Shown piece by piece: positions 15,516-25,317 of a stretch of 54,237 bases of DNA. Source of the stretch: Ruminococcaceae bacterium UBA1036 (GTDB taxonomy: Bacteria; Bacillota; Clostridia; Oscillospirales; Acutalibacteraceae). The notes under the pieces were generated by a model that saw only the letters and a list, made by a program, of their open reading frames with translations, did not search any database and was not told where the DNA came from. The stretch is from contig DCEF01000005.1 of NCBI GenBank assembly GCA_002316805.1, positions 1-54,237 of the forward strand, read 5' to 3'. Positions within the stretch are counted from its first letter, which is position 1, and every line of letters starts with the position of its first letter. A program made the translations under genes and the position numbers.

Positions 15516-17972
15516 GTGGAAAACGTTGCAAAGGTTGCAGTGGAAAAGACTGCCTATCATTTTGACAGGGCGTTTGACTATCTCATACCTGAAAAGCTGA
15601 AATTTTCTGCGAAAACCGGATGCCGTGTAATAGTGCCATTCGGAATGTCTAATGCCAAACGGCAGGGAGTTATTCTCGGGCTTGAGCAAAAGCCAGGTGC
15701 AGACACTGCAAAACTTAAAAATATCATTTCTGTTGAAGACAGGGCCCCTCTCCTTTCAGAAGAAGATGTGGGCCTCGTTTTCTGGATACATGAGCATACA
15801 TTCTGCACGCTGTTTGAAGCGGCAAAGCTGTTTTTCCCCGCGGGGATACAGCTTAAGCTGCGAGTTGAATATTCGCTTTCGAAACCGTTTGCGGAGATTG
15901 ACACGGACAGCCTTAATGAAGAAGAGCGCCAGGTGGTGGCTTACCTTTCGCATACACGGAAATTCATACCGCGCGGAAAACTGCTTAAGGATCTCGGCCT
16001 TGTGGCTTCGAGTCCGGTGCCTGAAAATCTTGTGAAGCGCGGTGTCCTGCTGAAAAACACAGGAACAGCCCGTCAGGTGGCAGATGCAAAGCAGAAAATG
16101 GTACGCCTTGTCAAGTGCAGTGAAGGGTGCAGGACTACGCCGAAACAGAGTCGAGTGCTTGAAATCCTGCGCAGGGCAGGCAGCGTATCATTAAAGGAAA
16201 TTTGCTACTTCGCGGGTGTTACGCCTGCCGTTGTGGGTGCGCTTGTAAAAAAAGGCATGGCGCAGTATTATGATGTTGAGGTTTACCGCAACCCTTATGG
16301 TGCGGAGCCGATTTCAACAAGGCATGAGCAGAATTTTTCCCTTTCCGCTGGGCAGCAGGCAGCTTTCAAGTGTATGTATGAGCAGTACAGCTCAGGAAAA
16401 GGAGGGGTTTCCCTCCTTTTCGGCGTCACGGGAAGCGGAAAGACGTCGGTCTACCTGCAACTTATAGACCGTGTGAGGGCAGATGGGCGCGGCGTTATAG
16501 TAATGGTGCCTGAAATTTCACTTACGCCGCAGACGATTGCAATTTTTCGTGCAAGGTATGGGCAAGGCGTCGCTGTTTTCCACAGCGGCCTTACTCTGGC
16601 CGAAAGGCTTGACGAGTGGAAGCGCGTACGCAGCGGGGACGCTTCTATTGTGGTGGGCACACGCTCTGCAGTTTTTGCGCCGCTTAAAAATATAGGCATG
16701 ATAATTATGGACGAGGAGCAGGAAGGCACGTACAAGTCTGAGTCGTCTCCGCGCTATCATGCACGCGACGTAGCAAAGTACAGATGCGCATACAATAAGG
16801 CGCTGCTCGTCCTTTCATCAGCAACACCATCAGTGGAAAGCTACTATTACGCGCTGAAAGGGCGGTACAGCCTGAGTGTGCTTCCCGCGCGCTATGGCCA
16901 GGCCAAGCTGCCCCAGGTCGATATTGTCGATATGAACCGCGAACTGCAGCAGGGCAACAGCAGCATCTTCAGCGAGGAGCTTGAAAATGCCCTAAGGAAA
17001 AACCTCGATGAAGGCCACCAGTCTATTCTGCTGCTTAACCGGAGAGGCTACAATACATTTGTTTCATGCCGCGCGTGCGGCCATGTGCTCACATGCCCAA
17101 ACTGCAGCATCACGCTGACATACCATGCTGCAAACAAACGGTTGATGTGCCATTACTGCGGATTTTCGGTGCCATTTACCGAAGAGTGCCCTTACTGCCA
17201 TGAAAAGCAGGTGCGCTATTCCGGCTTTGGAACACAGAGGGCTCAGCAACAGCTTGAGGAGCTTTTTCCGCATGCACGCATACTTCGTTTAGACACAGAC
17301 TCCACCATGACGCGCTTTGCATATGACAGAAAACTAAGGCAGTTTGCTGACGGTGAGTACGACATCATCATTGGCACGCAGATGGTGGCGAAAGGGCTTG
17401 ACTTTGAAAATGTGACGCTCGCTGGTGTGCTTTCAGCCGACCAGGCGCTTTATGGCAACGACTACCGCAGTTATGAGCGCGCATTTGACCTGCTGACGCA
17501 GGTTGTTGGGCGCTCAGGGCGCGGCAAATATCCGGGCAGGGCGATTATACAGACATTCACGCCTGAAAACAAAATAATAAAGCTTGCCGCCGAGCAGAAT
17601 TACCCTGAATTTTTCAAAGGGGAAATTGCCCTGCGGCGCGAAATGCTTTATCCGCCTTTTGCAGATTTATGCGTTGTTGGCTTTGTCGGTGCAAATGAAG
17701 CTAAAGTGCGGTCGGCAAGCATAAGCTTCATGTGCAGGCTGCGGGAGACGGCGAAAACGGAATATTCCGATTTGCCGATGCGTGTCCTTAGCCCTTCCCC
17801 TGCATTAATTGGTAAAGTCAGCAATAAATATAGATATAAACTACTGATTAAATGCCGGAACAGCAAACGCCTGCGTGAGTTGATTTCACGTTTACTCATT
17901 TGGTTCCCGGGTTGCAGGGAGTATGATGGGGTTACGGCTTTTGCCGATATAAATCCAAATACGATACTATAA
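15516..17972 (+). CDS. priA: Primosomal protein N' (replication restart helicase PriA)
   Basis: This 3'-5' DNA helicase reloads the replisome at stalled forks. The 818-residue product has an N-terminal fork-binding domain (VAVEKTAYHFDRAFDYLIPE), Walker A VTGSGKTSV (near 307), DEEQ box IIMDEEQEG (near 398), and helicase motifs with GTQMVAKGLDFENV (near 620). Eight Cys for two zincs lie in CRACGHVLTCPNC and CHYCGFSVPFTEECPYC (near 518-565). It starts at GTG 15516, with GAGGGGCGACAGG before it. It follows rpoZ as in Bacillus operons (there separated by coaBC, which is missing here). Confidence 0.96.
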   Translation: MENVAKVAVEKTAYHFDRAFDYLIPEKLKFSAKTGCRVIVPFGMSNAKRQGVILGLEQKPGADTAKLKNIISVEDRAPLLSEEDVGLVFWIHEHTFCTLFEAAKLFFPAGIQLKLRVEYSLSKPFAEIDTDSLNEEERQVVAYLSHTRKFIPRGKLLKDLGLVASSPVPENLVKRGVLLKNTGTARQVADAKQKMVRLVKCSEGCRTTPKQSRVLEILRRAGSVSLKEICYFAGVTPAVVGALVKKGMAQYYDVEVYRNPYGAEPISTRHEQNFSLSAGQQAAFKCMYEQYSSGKGGVSLLFGVTGSGKTSVYLQLIDRVRADGRGVIVMVPEISLTPQTIAIFRARYGQGVAVFHSGLTLAERLDEWKRVRSGDASIVVGTRSAVFAPLKNIGMIIMDEEQEGTYKSESSPRYHARDVAKYRCAYNKALLVLSSATPSVESYYYALKGRYSLSVLPARYGQAKLPQVDIVDMNRELQQGNSSIFSEELENALRKNLDEGHQSILLLNRRGYNTFVSCRACGHVLTCPNCSITLTYHAANKRLMCHYCGFSVPFTEECPYCHEKQVRYSGFGTQRAQQQLEELFPHARILRLDTDSTMTRFAYDRKLRQFADGEYDIIIGTQMVAKGLDFENVTLAGVLSADQALYGNDYRSYERAFDLLTQVVGRSGRGKYPGRAIIQTFTPENKIIKLAAEQNYPEFFKGEIALRREMLYPPFADLCVVGFVGANEAKVRSASISFMCRLRETAKTEYSDLPMRVLSPSPALIGKVSNKYRYKLLIKCRNSKRLRELISRLLIWFPGCREYDGVTAFADINPNTIL

Positions 17973-17988
17973 AACTGGAGGAATTGAA

Positions 17989-18486
17989 ATGGCGCTTCGC
18001 AATATTGTAACTGTTGATAAATATGGTGATTTCCTTGCAAAAAAATGCCGTCCGGTGGAAAAATTCGATAAACGCCTGGCAACGCTTTTAGACGATATGG
18101 AAGAGACGCTCCATAAAGCGAACGGTGTAGGCCTCGCTGCAATCCAGGTGGGCATCCTGCGCCGCGCCGTAGTTATAGATACAGGCGACGGGAACGGTGT
18201 GCGCGAGCTTGTAAACCCTGTGATAACCGAAGAATCCGGCGAGCAGCAGAGCATGGAGGGCTGCCTTTCAATTCCGGGCAAATGGGGTATAACAAAGCGC
18301 CCAAGCCATGTGAAAGTCCGCGCGCAGGACAGGCACGGCAAGACATTTGAGTATGAGGCTGATGGCCTTCTTGCGGTTGCTTCATGCCACGAAATTGACC
18401 ACCTTGACGGGATATTGTTCATTAAACATGCCACACATATGCTGACGCCGGAAGAGCTGAAAAAAATGGAATCTTCGGAGGAATGA
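17989..18486 (+). CDS. def: Peptide deformylase
   Basis: This enzyme removes the formyl group from the N-terminal Met of new proteins. The 165-residue product has the three metal-site motifs: GVGLAAIQVG (near 45-54), EGCLSIPG (near 89-96) and HEIDHLDG (near 132-139), with Cys91, His132 and His136 as expected metal ligands. The SD GGAGG is 7-8 bp before ATG 17989. It is followed directly by fmt, its functional counterpart. Confidence 0.97.
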   Translation: MALRNIVTVDKYGDFLAKKCRPVEKFDKRLATLLDDMEETLHKANGVGLAAIQVGILRRAVVIDTGDGNGVRELVNPVITEESGEQQSMEGCLSIPGKWGITKRPSHVKVRAQDRHGKTFEYEADGLLAVASCHEIDHLDGILFIKHATHMLTPEELKKMESSEE

Positions 18487-18491
18487 GACAA

Positions 18492-19418
18492 ATGCGCGTT
18501 GTTTTTATGGGTACGCCTGAGTTTGCAGTTCCATGCCTTAGAGCCCTTGCTGACGGCGGCCACGAAGTCACTGCCGTTTACACGCAACCGGACAAGCCTC
18601 AGGGCCGCCGCATGCGCCTTACACCGCCGCCTGTGAAAGAAGAAGCGCTGAAATATGGCATTTCCGTTTTTCAGCCAAAATCGCTTAAAGGGCAGGACGA
18701 AGCTGCGAGAATTTCTTCTTTAAAGCCGGATGCCGTCATAGTTGCCGCTTACGGAAAAATCCTTCCGGAAAATATCCTGAGCATTCCAAAATACGGCTGT
18801 GTGAATATCCATGCGTCGCTCCTGCCAAAATACAGAGGTGCAGCGCCGGTGCAGGCAGCAATAATGAACGGCGACACCGAGACTGGAATTACTTCAATGC
18901 TTATGGCGCCGTCATGCGACACGGGGGATATCCTGCTGCAGGAGTCGATACTGATAGGCCAGGACGAAACTACGCCGGAGCTGACTAAGCGGCTGGCGGA
19001 AACGGGTGCTGAAGTGCTTATGCGCACACTTGAAGGCCTTAAAAACGGCACTATAAAGCCAAAGAAACAAGACGAGGCCAAAGCAACGCATGTGCCTATG
19101 ATAAAGAAAAGCATGTCACCTGTTGACTGGAGCTGCCCTGCGGTGGAGATTCACAACAAAGTGCGCGGCCTTTACCCATGGCCTGCCGCAAGCACGCAGC
19201 TTAATGGGCACAGGCTGAAAATTTACCGCTCACGCCTTACAGGGGAAAAGGAATTCGGCGAGCCAGGTCTCATTATTCCGCAGAAAGACGGCTTTTTTGT
19301 ATGCTGCGGAGATGCGACATCCCTTGAGCTCCTTGAGGTACAGACTGAAGGCGGAAAACGGATGAGTGGAAGCGACTATAAACACGGTCACCCTGTGCAG
19401 GGGCTGAAACTTGGCTGA
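18492..19418 (+). CDS. fmt: Methionyl-tRNA formyltransferase
   Basis: This enzyme formylates initiator Met-tRNA with 10-formyl-THF. The 308-residue product begins MRVVFMGTPEFAVP and has the folate-binding active site NIHASLLPKYRGAAPVQAAI (near 107-126). A C-terminal OB-like domain carries WSCPAVEIHNKVRGLYPWPAA. ATG 18492 has GGAGG 10 bp upstream; the in-frame ATG 18483 lies only 1 bp from that SD and is rejected. Confidence 0.96.
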   Translation: MRVVFMGTPEFAVPCLRALADGGHEVTAVYTQPDKPQGRRMRLTPPPVKEEALKYGISVFQPKSLKGQDEAARISSLKPDAVIVAAYGKILPENILSIPKYGCVNIHASLLPKYRGAAPVQAAIMNGDTETGITSMLMAPSCDTGDILLQESILIGQDETTPELTKRLAETGAEVLMRTLEGLKNGTIKPKKQDEAKATHVPMIKKSMSPVDWSCPAVEIHNKVRGLYPWPAASTQLNGHRLKIYRSRLTGEKEFGEPGLIIPQKDGFFVCCGDATSLELLEVQTEGGKRMSGSDYKHGHPVQGLKLG

Positions 19419-19438
19419 AACATCAGAGGTGAAACAAG

Positions 19439-20143
19439 ATGGGATTTTACTATTTTGATTTTTCGTATTTCCTTTTTATGCTGCCGGCAATCATCTTCAC
19501 GATGATTGCACAGATTTTTGTAAGGCACTCTTTTTCAAAATATTCGCGTGTGCCGTCAATGCGTGGCCTTACAGGCGCGCAGGCTGCGGACGCAGTAGCG
19601 CGCGGCGGCGGTGCGTATGGAATTGCTATCCGTCCGGTTGCAGGCAGCCTTACGGACTGCTTTGACCCGCGCGACCGTTCGATAAGCCTTTCGCGCGACG
19701 TTTACGGTTCTTCGTCGATTGCTGCAATAGGTGTTGCGGCCCATGAGGCCGGCCACGCAGTGCAAAATGCGACAGGGTATATACCAAACAAGATACGCAC
19801 AGCTCTCGTACCGGTGACAAATTTCGGTTCCCGGCTGTCAATGCCGCTGATTATTATTGGCCTACTGCTTCCGACAAGGTTTGACTTTCTCGTCTATGCA
19901 GGCATTATAATGTACAGCCTTGTTGTGCTTTTCGAGCTTGTGACGCTGCCCGTTGAAATAAATGCGAGCAGGCGTGCCATAAGGGCGCTGGACGAGTCAC
20001 AGATACTTTATGAAGATGAGCTGCACGGGGCTAAGACTGTTCTTACGGCCGCAGCCATGACATATCTCGCTGCAAGCTTTACGGCGCTTCTAAATATTCT
20101 GCGCCTTGTATTTATAGCTAACAGCCGCAGGAGCGATAACTGA
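19439..20143 (+). CDS. Membrane zinc metallopeptidase, YugP family
   Basis: This 234-residue membrane protein has an N-terminal span (residues 6-26), a soluble loop, and the zinc motif HEAGH in GVAAHEAGHAVQNATGYIP (near 97-116). Two further hydrophobic segments (near 128-165) and another near the C-terminus follow. This matches the YugP/DUF-type neutral zinc metallopeptidases. The SD GAGGTGA lies 8 bp before ATG 19439. It sits between fmt and rsmB, a common place for it in Clostridia. The substrate is unknown. The stop shares a base with the rsmB start. Confidence 0.88.
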   Translation: MGFYYFDFSYFLFMLPAIIFTMIAQIFVRHSFSKYSRVPSMRGLTGAQAADAVARGGGAYGIAIRPVAGSLTDCFDPRDRSISLSRDVYGSSSIAAIGVAAHEAGHAVQNATGYIPNKIRTALVPVTNFGSRLSMPLIIIGLLLPTRFDFLVYAGIIMYSLVVLFELVTLPVEINASRRAIRALDESQILYEDELHGAKTVLTAAAMTYLAASFTALLNILRLVFIANSRRSDN

Positions 20144-21477
20144 TGGCGGGCGCGCGTGCAGCGGCGCTTGAAGCACTTCTGCGTGTTGACGGCGAAGAAG
20201 GCTACTCCAATATTGTCCTGGACTCGGTTTTGAAGAAAAGTTCTCTCAGCCAAAAAGACAGCTCACTCGCCACTGCTATTTTTTACGGTGTGTTGGAACG
20301 GCGGATAACACTTGACTATATAATCGGCCTGTTTTCAAAAAGGCCTGCAGGAAAGTTATCGCCCGCTGTGCGCGAAATTTTGAGGATGGGCGCTTATCAA
20401 CTGTTTTTTTTAAAAAAGATACCGCCATCCGCTGCCGTGAATGAGAGTGTGAAGCTGACTAAAAAAAGCGGCGAATTCCGTGCTTCGGGGTTTGTGAATG
20501 CTGTCCTGCGCAACATGCTGAGGAAAAGGGAGAAAATACGCTTTCCGGATACCGAAAAAGAGCCGTTGCGCTACCGCAGCATTTATTATTCCGTACCGGA
20601 AAAGCTCATAAAGCTTTGGCAGGAATGTTACGGAAACAAGTGCGCGGATTCTATTTTACATGGAATATCTGCAAAACCGGATATTTTTATCCGTGTGAAT
20701 AATACGCGAATTTCCGAGCAACAATTAATAAAAAGGCTGGGTGACGAAGGCATTGGGGCAGATGTGCTGCCATGGCCTGAACACGCGCTCCGTGTCAGAA
20801 ATCCAAGCATGCTTTACCGCTCGGCATGTTACAGTGAAGGCCTTTTCCATGTGCAGGACATTTCTTCACAGCTTTGCAGTTGCCTTATCGGTGCAAAGGC
20901 CGGTGAGCGTGTATTTGATGTCTGTGCCGCGCCGGGTGGGAAGACGTTTACCATTGCAGAGCAGATGAAAAACAAGGGTGAAGTTCTGTCGTTTGACATC
21001 CACCCAGCCCGCACCGAGCTGATTAGTAATGGGGCCTTGCGCCTTGGCCTTTCGGCTGTGCATGCAGGGGTGCGCGACGCCGCAGACCCGAAAGGGGAAA
21101 TAGGGCAGGCCGACCGCGTCTTGTGCGATGTCCCATGTTCCGGTTTAGGCGTAATCCGCAGAAAACCGGAAATCCGCTATAAATTTCCAATTGCTATTGA
21201 CAGCCTGCCGGATTTGCAGTACCGTATTCTGTGTAGGTCGTCCGAGCTTGTGCGTAAGGGTGGAATTATAATTTATTCCACATGCACGCTTAATCCGGAT
21301 GAGAACTCCGGAGTGGCAGAGCGCTTCTCTAAGAATAACATGGAATTTGAACCTCTGCCGTTGCTTCTGCCGAGAGAAATCAGCCATGCGGTTAAAGAAC
21401 CGGAAAACCAGCTTACGCTCATACCACAGGAACATGGGCCCGACGGCTTTTTCATTTCGGCATTCCGAAGAAGATAG
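20143..21477 (+). CDS. rsmB: 16S rRNA (cytosine-967-C5) methyltransferase RsmB
   Basis: This enzyme methylates 16S rRNA at C967 using SAM. The 444-residue product has an N-terminal NusB-like RNA-binding domain (ALEALLRVDGEEGYSN onward) and a SAM domain with DVCAAPGGKTFTIAEQ (near 263-278). The catalytic motifs are DVPCSGLGVIRRKPEIRY (near 328) and STCTLNPDEN (near 383), with the two conserved Cys. The ATG overlaps the previous gene's stop by one base. Confidence 0.95.
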   Translation: MAGARAAALEALLRVDGEEGYSNIVLDSVLKKSSLSQKDSSLATAIFYGVLERRITLDYIIGLFSKRPAGKLSPAVREILRMGAYQLFFLKKIPPSAAVNESVKLTKKSGEFRASGFVNAVLRNMLRKREKIRFPDTEKEPLRYRSIYYSVPEKLIKLWQECYGNKCADSILHGISAKPDIFIRVNNTRISEQQLIKRLGDEGIGADVLPWPEHALRVRNPSMLYRSACYSEGLFHVQDISSQLCSCLIGAKAGERVFDVCAAPGGKTFTIAEQMKNKGEVLSFDIHPARTELISNGALRLGLSAVHAGVRDAADPKGEIGQADRVLCDVPCSGLGVIRRKPEIRYKFPIAIDSLPDLQYRILCRSSELVRKGGIIIYSTCTLNPDENSGVAERFSKNNMEFEPLPLLLPREISHAVKEPENQLTLIPQEHGPDGFFISAFRRR

Positions 21478-21487
21478 GAATGGTTGT

Positions 21488-22531
21488 TTGAGTCTGACCG
21501 ATATAAAATCAAAGACACTGCAGGAGCTTAAAGATAGGTTTGCCACTGCTGGCCTGCCTGTTTTTCATGCCCTTCAGGTATATTGCTGGCTTAGCCGCGG
21601 AGTCCACGGCTTTGACGAAATGTCGGATTTGCCAAAATCTCTGCGGAAAAAGCTCGCTTCTGAAAATTACATAGCGTCTGCCAACATCGAGCGTAAATAT
21701 TGCTCGAAGCTGGACGATACGGTAAAATACCTGTTCCGCATGAACGACGGTCAGCTTGTAGAGAGCGTTCTCATGCACTACAAGCATGGCAGGACTATAT
21801 GTATTTCGTCTCAGGTTGGGTGCAAAATGAACTGTTCTTTCTGCGCTACTGGTAAAAGCGGCTACTCGAGGGATCTCACTGCTTCAGAGATGCTCGCGCA
21901 GGTTCAGTCGACCCAGGCAGATGCCGGTGTGCGGATTTCAAATGTTGTCCTCATGGGAATGGGGGAGCCGCTTAATAATTACGCTAATGTTCTCCGCTTT
22001 CTTGACATTGTCTCTTCTAAAGAGGGAATGAATATTGGGATGCGCCATATTTCGCTTTCCACATGCGGAATAGTGGATAAAATATATGATTTGGCTGAAA
22101 AAAAATATCAGCTTACACTTTCTGTTTCGCTTCATGCGCCGAATGACGAGATTCGCTCGCGTCTGATGCCGGTAAACCGAAGGTGGGATGTGGAAGAACT
22201 GCTAAAAGCCTGCCGCTTTTATATTAAGCAGACAGGCAGGCGCATCTCATTTGAGTATGCCCTCATCGGAGGGGTGAATGACAGCTATGGCTGTGCGCAT
22301 GAACTTGCACACAGATTGAAGGGGATGCTGTGCCATGTGAATCTTATTCCTGTCAACCCTGTGAAAGGTACGCCGTACAGGAAGAGCACGCCGGAAAAAA
22401 CGCATCAGTTCCTGCGCATCCTATGCGATGAAGGTATCACAGCTACTGTGCGCAGAACGCTCGGTGCTGATATCGATGCTTCCTGCGGCCAGCTTAGGCG
22501 CAGATATGAGGAGGAGGCGGCCAATGTTTAA
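21488..22531 (+). CDS. rlmN: Dual-specificity 23S rRNA/tRNA adenine-C2 methyltransferase RlmN
   Basis: This radical-SAM enzyme methylates A2503 of 23S rRNA and A37 of some tRNAs. The 347-residue product has the Cx3Cx2C cluster in CKMNCSFCATGKSGYSR (near 115-131), an N-terminal helical domain (LQELKDRFATAGLP), and NPVKGTPYRKSTPE near 296-309. TTG 21488 was chosen because AGGA lies 8 bp upstream and the protein then starts like the family; the longer frame back to 21299 runs through rsmB and is not credible. It overlaps prpC by 8 bp. Confidence 0.95.
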   Translation: MSLTDIKSKTLQELKDRFATAGLPVFHALQVYCWLSRGVHGFDEMSDLPKSLRKKLASENYIASANIERKYCSKLDDTVKYLFRMNDGQLVESVLMHYKHGRTICISSQVGCKMNCSFCATGKSGYSRDLTASEMLAQVQSTQADAGVRISNVVLMGMGEPLNNYANVLRFLDIVSSKEGMNIGMRHISLSTCGIVDKIYDLAEKKYQLTLSVSLHAPNDEIRSRLMPVNRRWDVEELLKACRFYIKQTGRRISFEYALIGGVNDSYGCAHELAHRLKGMLCHVNLIPVNPVKGTPYRKSTPEKTHQFLRILCDEGITATVRRTLGADIDASCGQLRRRYEEEAANV

Positions 22532-23264
22532 AGTCTTCAGTCAAAGCGATGTTGGCCTTGTTAGAAAGTCAAATGAAGATGCCTGCCAGTGCGGGGTACT
22601 TTCTGAAAGTACTGCATGGGCCGTTGTATGTGATGGCATGGGGGGTGCCAACGGCGGCAATGTTGCCAGCAATATTGCAGTAAAAAAGATTTCAGAAACA
22701 ATTCTTGCAGGATACAGGGAAGGGATGGACAGCGCCGCTGTTGAGCAGCTTATCGCTTCCGCGATTGCCACGGCTAATGAAGCCGTTCACAGCATGGCGG
22801 GAAACGACATCAGCCTTACTGGTATGGGCACAACGGTTGTCACGGCAATAATCTGTGACTCAATAATACATGTGGCCCATGCCGGCGACAGCCGCGCATA
22901 CCTGATTTCAGGCGGGGAGATGCACCGTCTCACCACAGACCATTCGATGGTGCAGGAAATGGTTGAGAAGGGGGACCTTACAGAGCAGGAAGCGCGCAAT
23001 CACCCACAGAAAAATATTATTACGAGAGCACTTGGCGTTGAAGCCTCTATCCGCATAGATTACAGTGAGATACCTGCCCCAAAAGGGTGCAGCCTGCTTA
23101 TCTGTACGGATGGGTTAACAAATTATGCAGAAGAAAGCCAGATCCTTTCCCTTGCAAAAGAGTTCAGTGGCAGAGAGCTTACTGAAAAGCTGGTTGCGCT
23201 TGCTAAAAGCGCGGGCGGCGGCGATAACATCACGGTCGTCGTTCTGGAAGATCAGGCCATTTAA
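22524..23264 (+). CDS. prpC: PP2C-type serine/threonine phosphatase PrpC
   Basis: This Mn2+/Mg2+-dependent phosphatase reverses phosphorylation by the PASTA kinase encoded next. The 246-residue product begins FSQSDVGLVRKSNEDAC and has VCDGMGGANGGNVAS (near 34-48), HAGDSRAYLISGGEM (near 117-131), CTDGLTNY (near 194) and GGDNITVVVL at the end, so all metal-binding Asp residues are in place. The SD GAGGAGG lies about 8 bp before ATG 22524. prkC begins 13 bp after the stop. Confidence 0.96.
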   Translation: MFKVFSQSDVGLVRKSNEDACQCGVLSESTAWAVVCDGMGGANGGNVASNIAVKKISETILAGYREGMDSAAVEQLIASAIATANEAVHSMAGNDISLTGMGTTVVTAIICDSIIHVAHAGDSRAYLISGGEMHRLTTDHSMVQEMVEKGDLTEQEARNHPQKNIITRALGVEASIRIDYSEIPAPKGCSLLICTDGLTNYAEESQILSLAKEFSGRELTEKLVALAKSAGGGDNITVVVLEDQAI

Positions 23265-23277
23265 GGAGAGCGATAAC

Positions 23278-25317
23278 ATGGATAAATATACGGGCAAGCG
23301 TCTGGATGGCCGTTATGAAATCCACGAGGCCATCGGTATGGGCGGAATGGCTGTGGTTTACCGTGCTTACGATACGCTTGACAACCGCACTGTTGCAGTT
23401 AAAATCCTGAAGGACGAATATTCCCAGAATGAAGAATTCCTCCGCCGTTTCCGCAATGAGTCGAAAGCCATTGCTATGCTTTCACATCCTAATATAGTGA
23501 AAGTTTATGATGTCAGCATCGGTGACCAGATACAGTATATAGTCGAAGAATATATAGATGGCATTACGCTTAAGGAATACCTCGACCAGCAGAAGCAGAT
23601 AAAGTGGAAAGAAGCAATACATTTTGTAGTGCAGATACTCCGTGCACTTGAGCACGCGCATAGCAAAGGGATAATACACCGCGACATCAAGCCGCAGAAT
23701 ATCATGCTGCTGCAGGACGGCACCATAAAAGTGACGGATTTCGGCATTGCACGCTTGTCGCACAATGAAACGCGTACAATGACTGGCAAGGCAATAGGCT
23801 CCGTGCATTATATTGCACCTGAGCAAGCCCGCGGCGATTATACCGACGAAAAAACCGACATCTATTCAGTGGGCGTCATGCTTTATGAAATGCTTACGGG
23901 CAAGCTGCCGTTTGAAGCCGATAATGCCGTTTCAGTAGCCATAATGCAGCTTCAGACGGATCCGAAGCCTCTGCGCGAAATCAACCCGGATGTTCCGGAA
24001 GGCCTTGAGGAAATTACGCTTAAAGCCATGCAGAAAGACCCTAAGCAGCGTTACCAGTCTGCTGCGGACATGCTGCGCGATATTGAGGAGTTCCGTAGGA
24101 ATCCAAGCGCGCGTTTCCAGTATAAATACTTTATAGACGAAAAACCGACAAAATATATTGATGCCATTGACTCTGCCAGAAATTCTGACCAGCCATATTA
24201 TAACGACAATTATGATTATGTTGAAAATGGTGAGGAAAGCGCTCCGGTAAAAAAGAAAAAGAAGCCTGTAGCAGCCATAATTGCCGGGATAGCCGTTGCA
24301 TTTCTCATTGTCGCAGTAGCAATAGGCATCTCTGCGTTTATGAAAAATAAAAATACCCAGCCGCAGGATATAATTATGCCGAGTTTTGTAGGCAAATCTT
24401 ACAGCGATGTTGTTGCTTCAAGCACATCCTCGAATTCTTTCCAATTTAAAAAGCAGGATAAAAATGACTCAACGCATGCGGCAGGCATTATAATATCCCA
24501 GAATCCGGCAGCGGGCACTACGGTAAAATCAAATGCCGATGTAACCCTTATTGTCAGTACGGGGATTGCGAAGGTCACGATGCCTGACCTTTCAGGGCAG
24601 ACCAAAGACCAGGCGGAGCAGGCGCTTACAAACCTTGGCCTCAAGTACTCGGTAACCAAAGTGGCGGATGACAATATGGATAAGGAAAATGTTGTAAGCA
24701 CTGACCCCGCGGCTGGTACTCAGGTAAACAAGGGAACAGAAGTAAAACTTTACGTAAGTTCTGGTAAGGATGACCAAAAAGTGGCTGTGCCTGATGTTTC
24801 AGGAGATACGGTACAGAATGCCGAGTCAGAGATCCTTGCCGCAGGGCTTACGGTGGGGAGTAAGACTTACAGGGCGGATGCGGACCATGAAAAAGACACT
24901 GTTATTTCATCAAACCCGCTTAACGGAGTCAAAGTCTCAAAAGGAAGCAGCGTGAACCTCGTCATCAGTTCAGGCCAGCCAACTCAGGAGTCTAAGGCTG
25001 TAAATGTTTACGTTGATCTGCCGCGCAATACTACAAACGACATAACCTTAAAAGCTTATCTTGACGGAGTCCTTACCGATACCCGTACAGTGAATTCGAG
25101 CTATAACCCAACAACACAGCTGACTTACAGCGGCCTGACAGGCAAGCACACACTTATAATTTCCCTCGATGACGGCAAGTACAGAGAGTATTCGCTCGAT
25201 TTCAGCGCTGGGAAATCGCAGCTTAACCAGTCATATAACTACACACCGCCGCCGAGCAGCTCAAGCCAGAACCAGAGCAGCAAGCCTGGCTCCCAACCAA
25301 AACGGGGAATGCCTTAA
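23278..25317 (+). CDS. prkC: PASTA-domain serine/threonine protein kinase PrkC
   Basis: This membrane kinase senses muropeptides or lipid II through outside PASTA domains. The 679-residue product has a cytosolic kinase domain (residues 10-275; GMGGMAVVY glycine loop, Lys42, HRDIKPQNIM near 133, DFGIARL near 154, APEQARGDYTDEKTDIYS). A basic KKKKKP stop-transfer precedes one membrane helix (about 332-354). Three PASTA domains follow at about 365-432, 434-500 and 501-568. An extra C-terminal beta-rich domain of about 100 residues ends in a Ser/Pro/Gln tail. ATG 23278 has AAGGAGAG 8 bp upstream. It is paired with prpC as in most Firmicutes. Confidence 0.96.
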   Translation: MDKYTGKRLDGRYEIHEAIGMGGMAVVYRAYDTLDNRTVAVKILKDEYSQNEEFLRRFRNESKAIAMLSHPNIVKVYDVSIGDQIQYIVEEYIDGITLKEYLDQQKQIKWKEAIHFVVQILRALEHAHSKGIIHRDIKPQNIMLLQDGTIKVTDFGIARLSHNETRTMTGKAIGSVHYIAPEQARGDYTDEKTDIYSVGVMLYEMLTGKLPFEADNAVSVAIMQLQTDPKPLREINPDVPEGLEEITLKAMQKDPKQRYQSAADMLRDIEEFRRNPSARFQYKYFIDEKPTKYIDAIDSARNSDQPYYNDNYDYVENGEESAPVKKKKKPVAAIIAGIAVAFLIVAVAIGISAFMKNKNTQPQDIIMPSFVGKSYSDVVASSTSSNSFQFKKQDKNDSTHAAGIIISQNPAAGTTVKSNADVTLIVSTGIAKVTMPDLSGQTKDQAEQALTNLGLKYSVTKVADDNMDKENVVSTDPAAGTQVNKGTEVKLYVSSGKDDQKVAVPDVSGDTVQNAESEILAAGLTVGSKTYRADADHEKDTVISSNPLNGVKVSKGSSVNLVISSGQPTQESKAVNVYVDLPRNTTNDITLKAYLDGVLTDTRTVNSSYNPTTQLTYSGLTGKHTLIISLDDGKYREYSLDFSAGKSQLNQSYNYTPPPSSSSQNQSSKPGSQPKRGMP

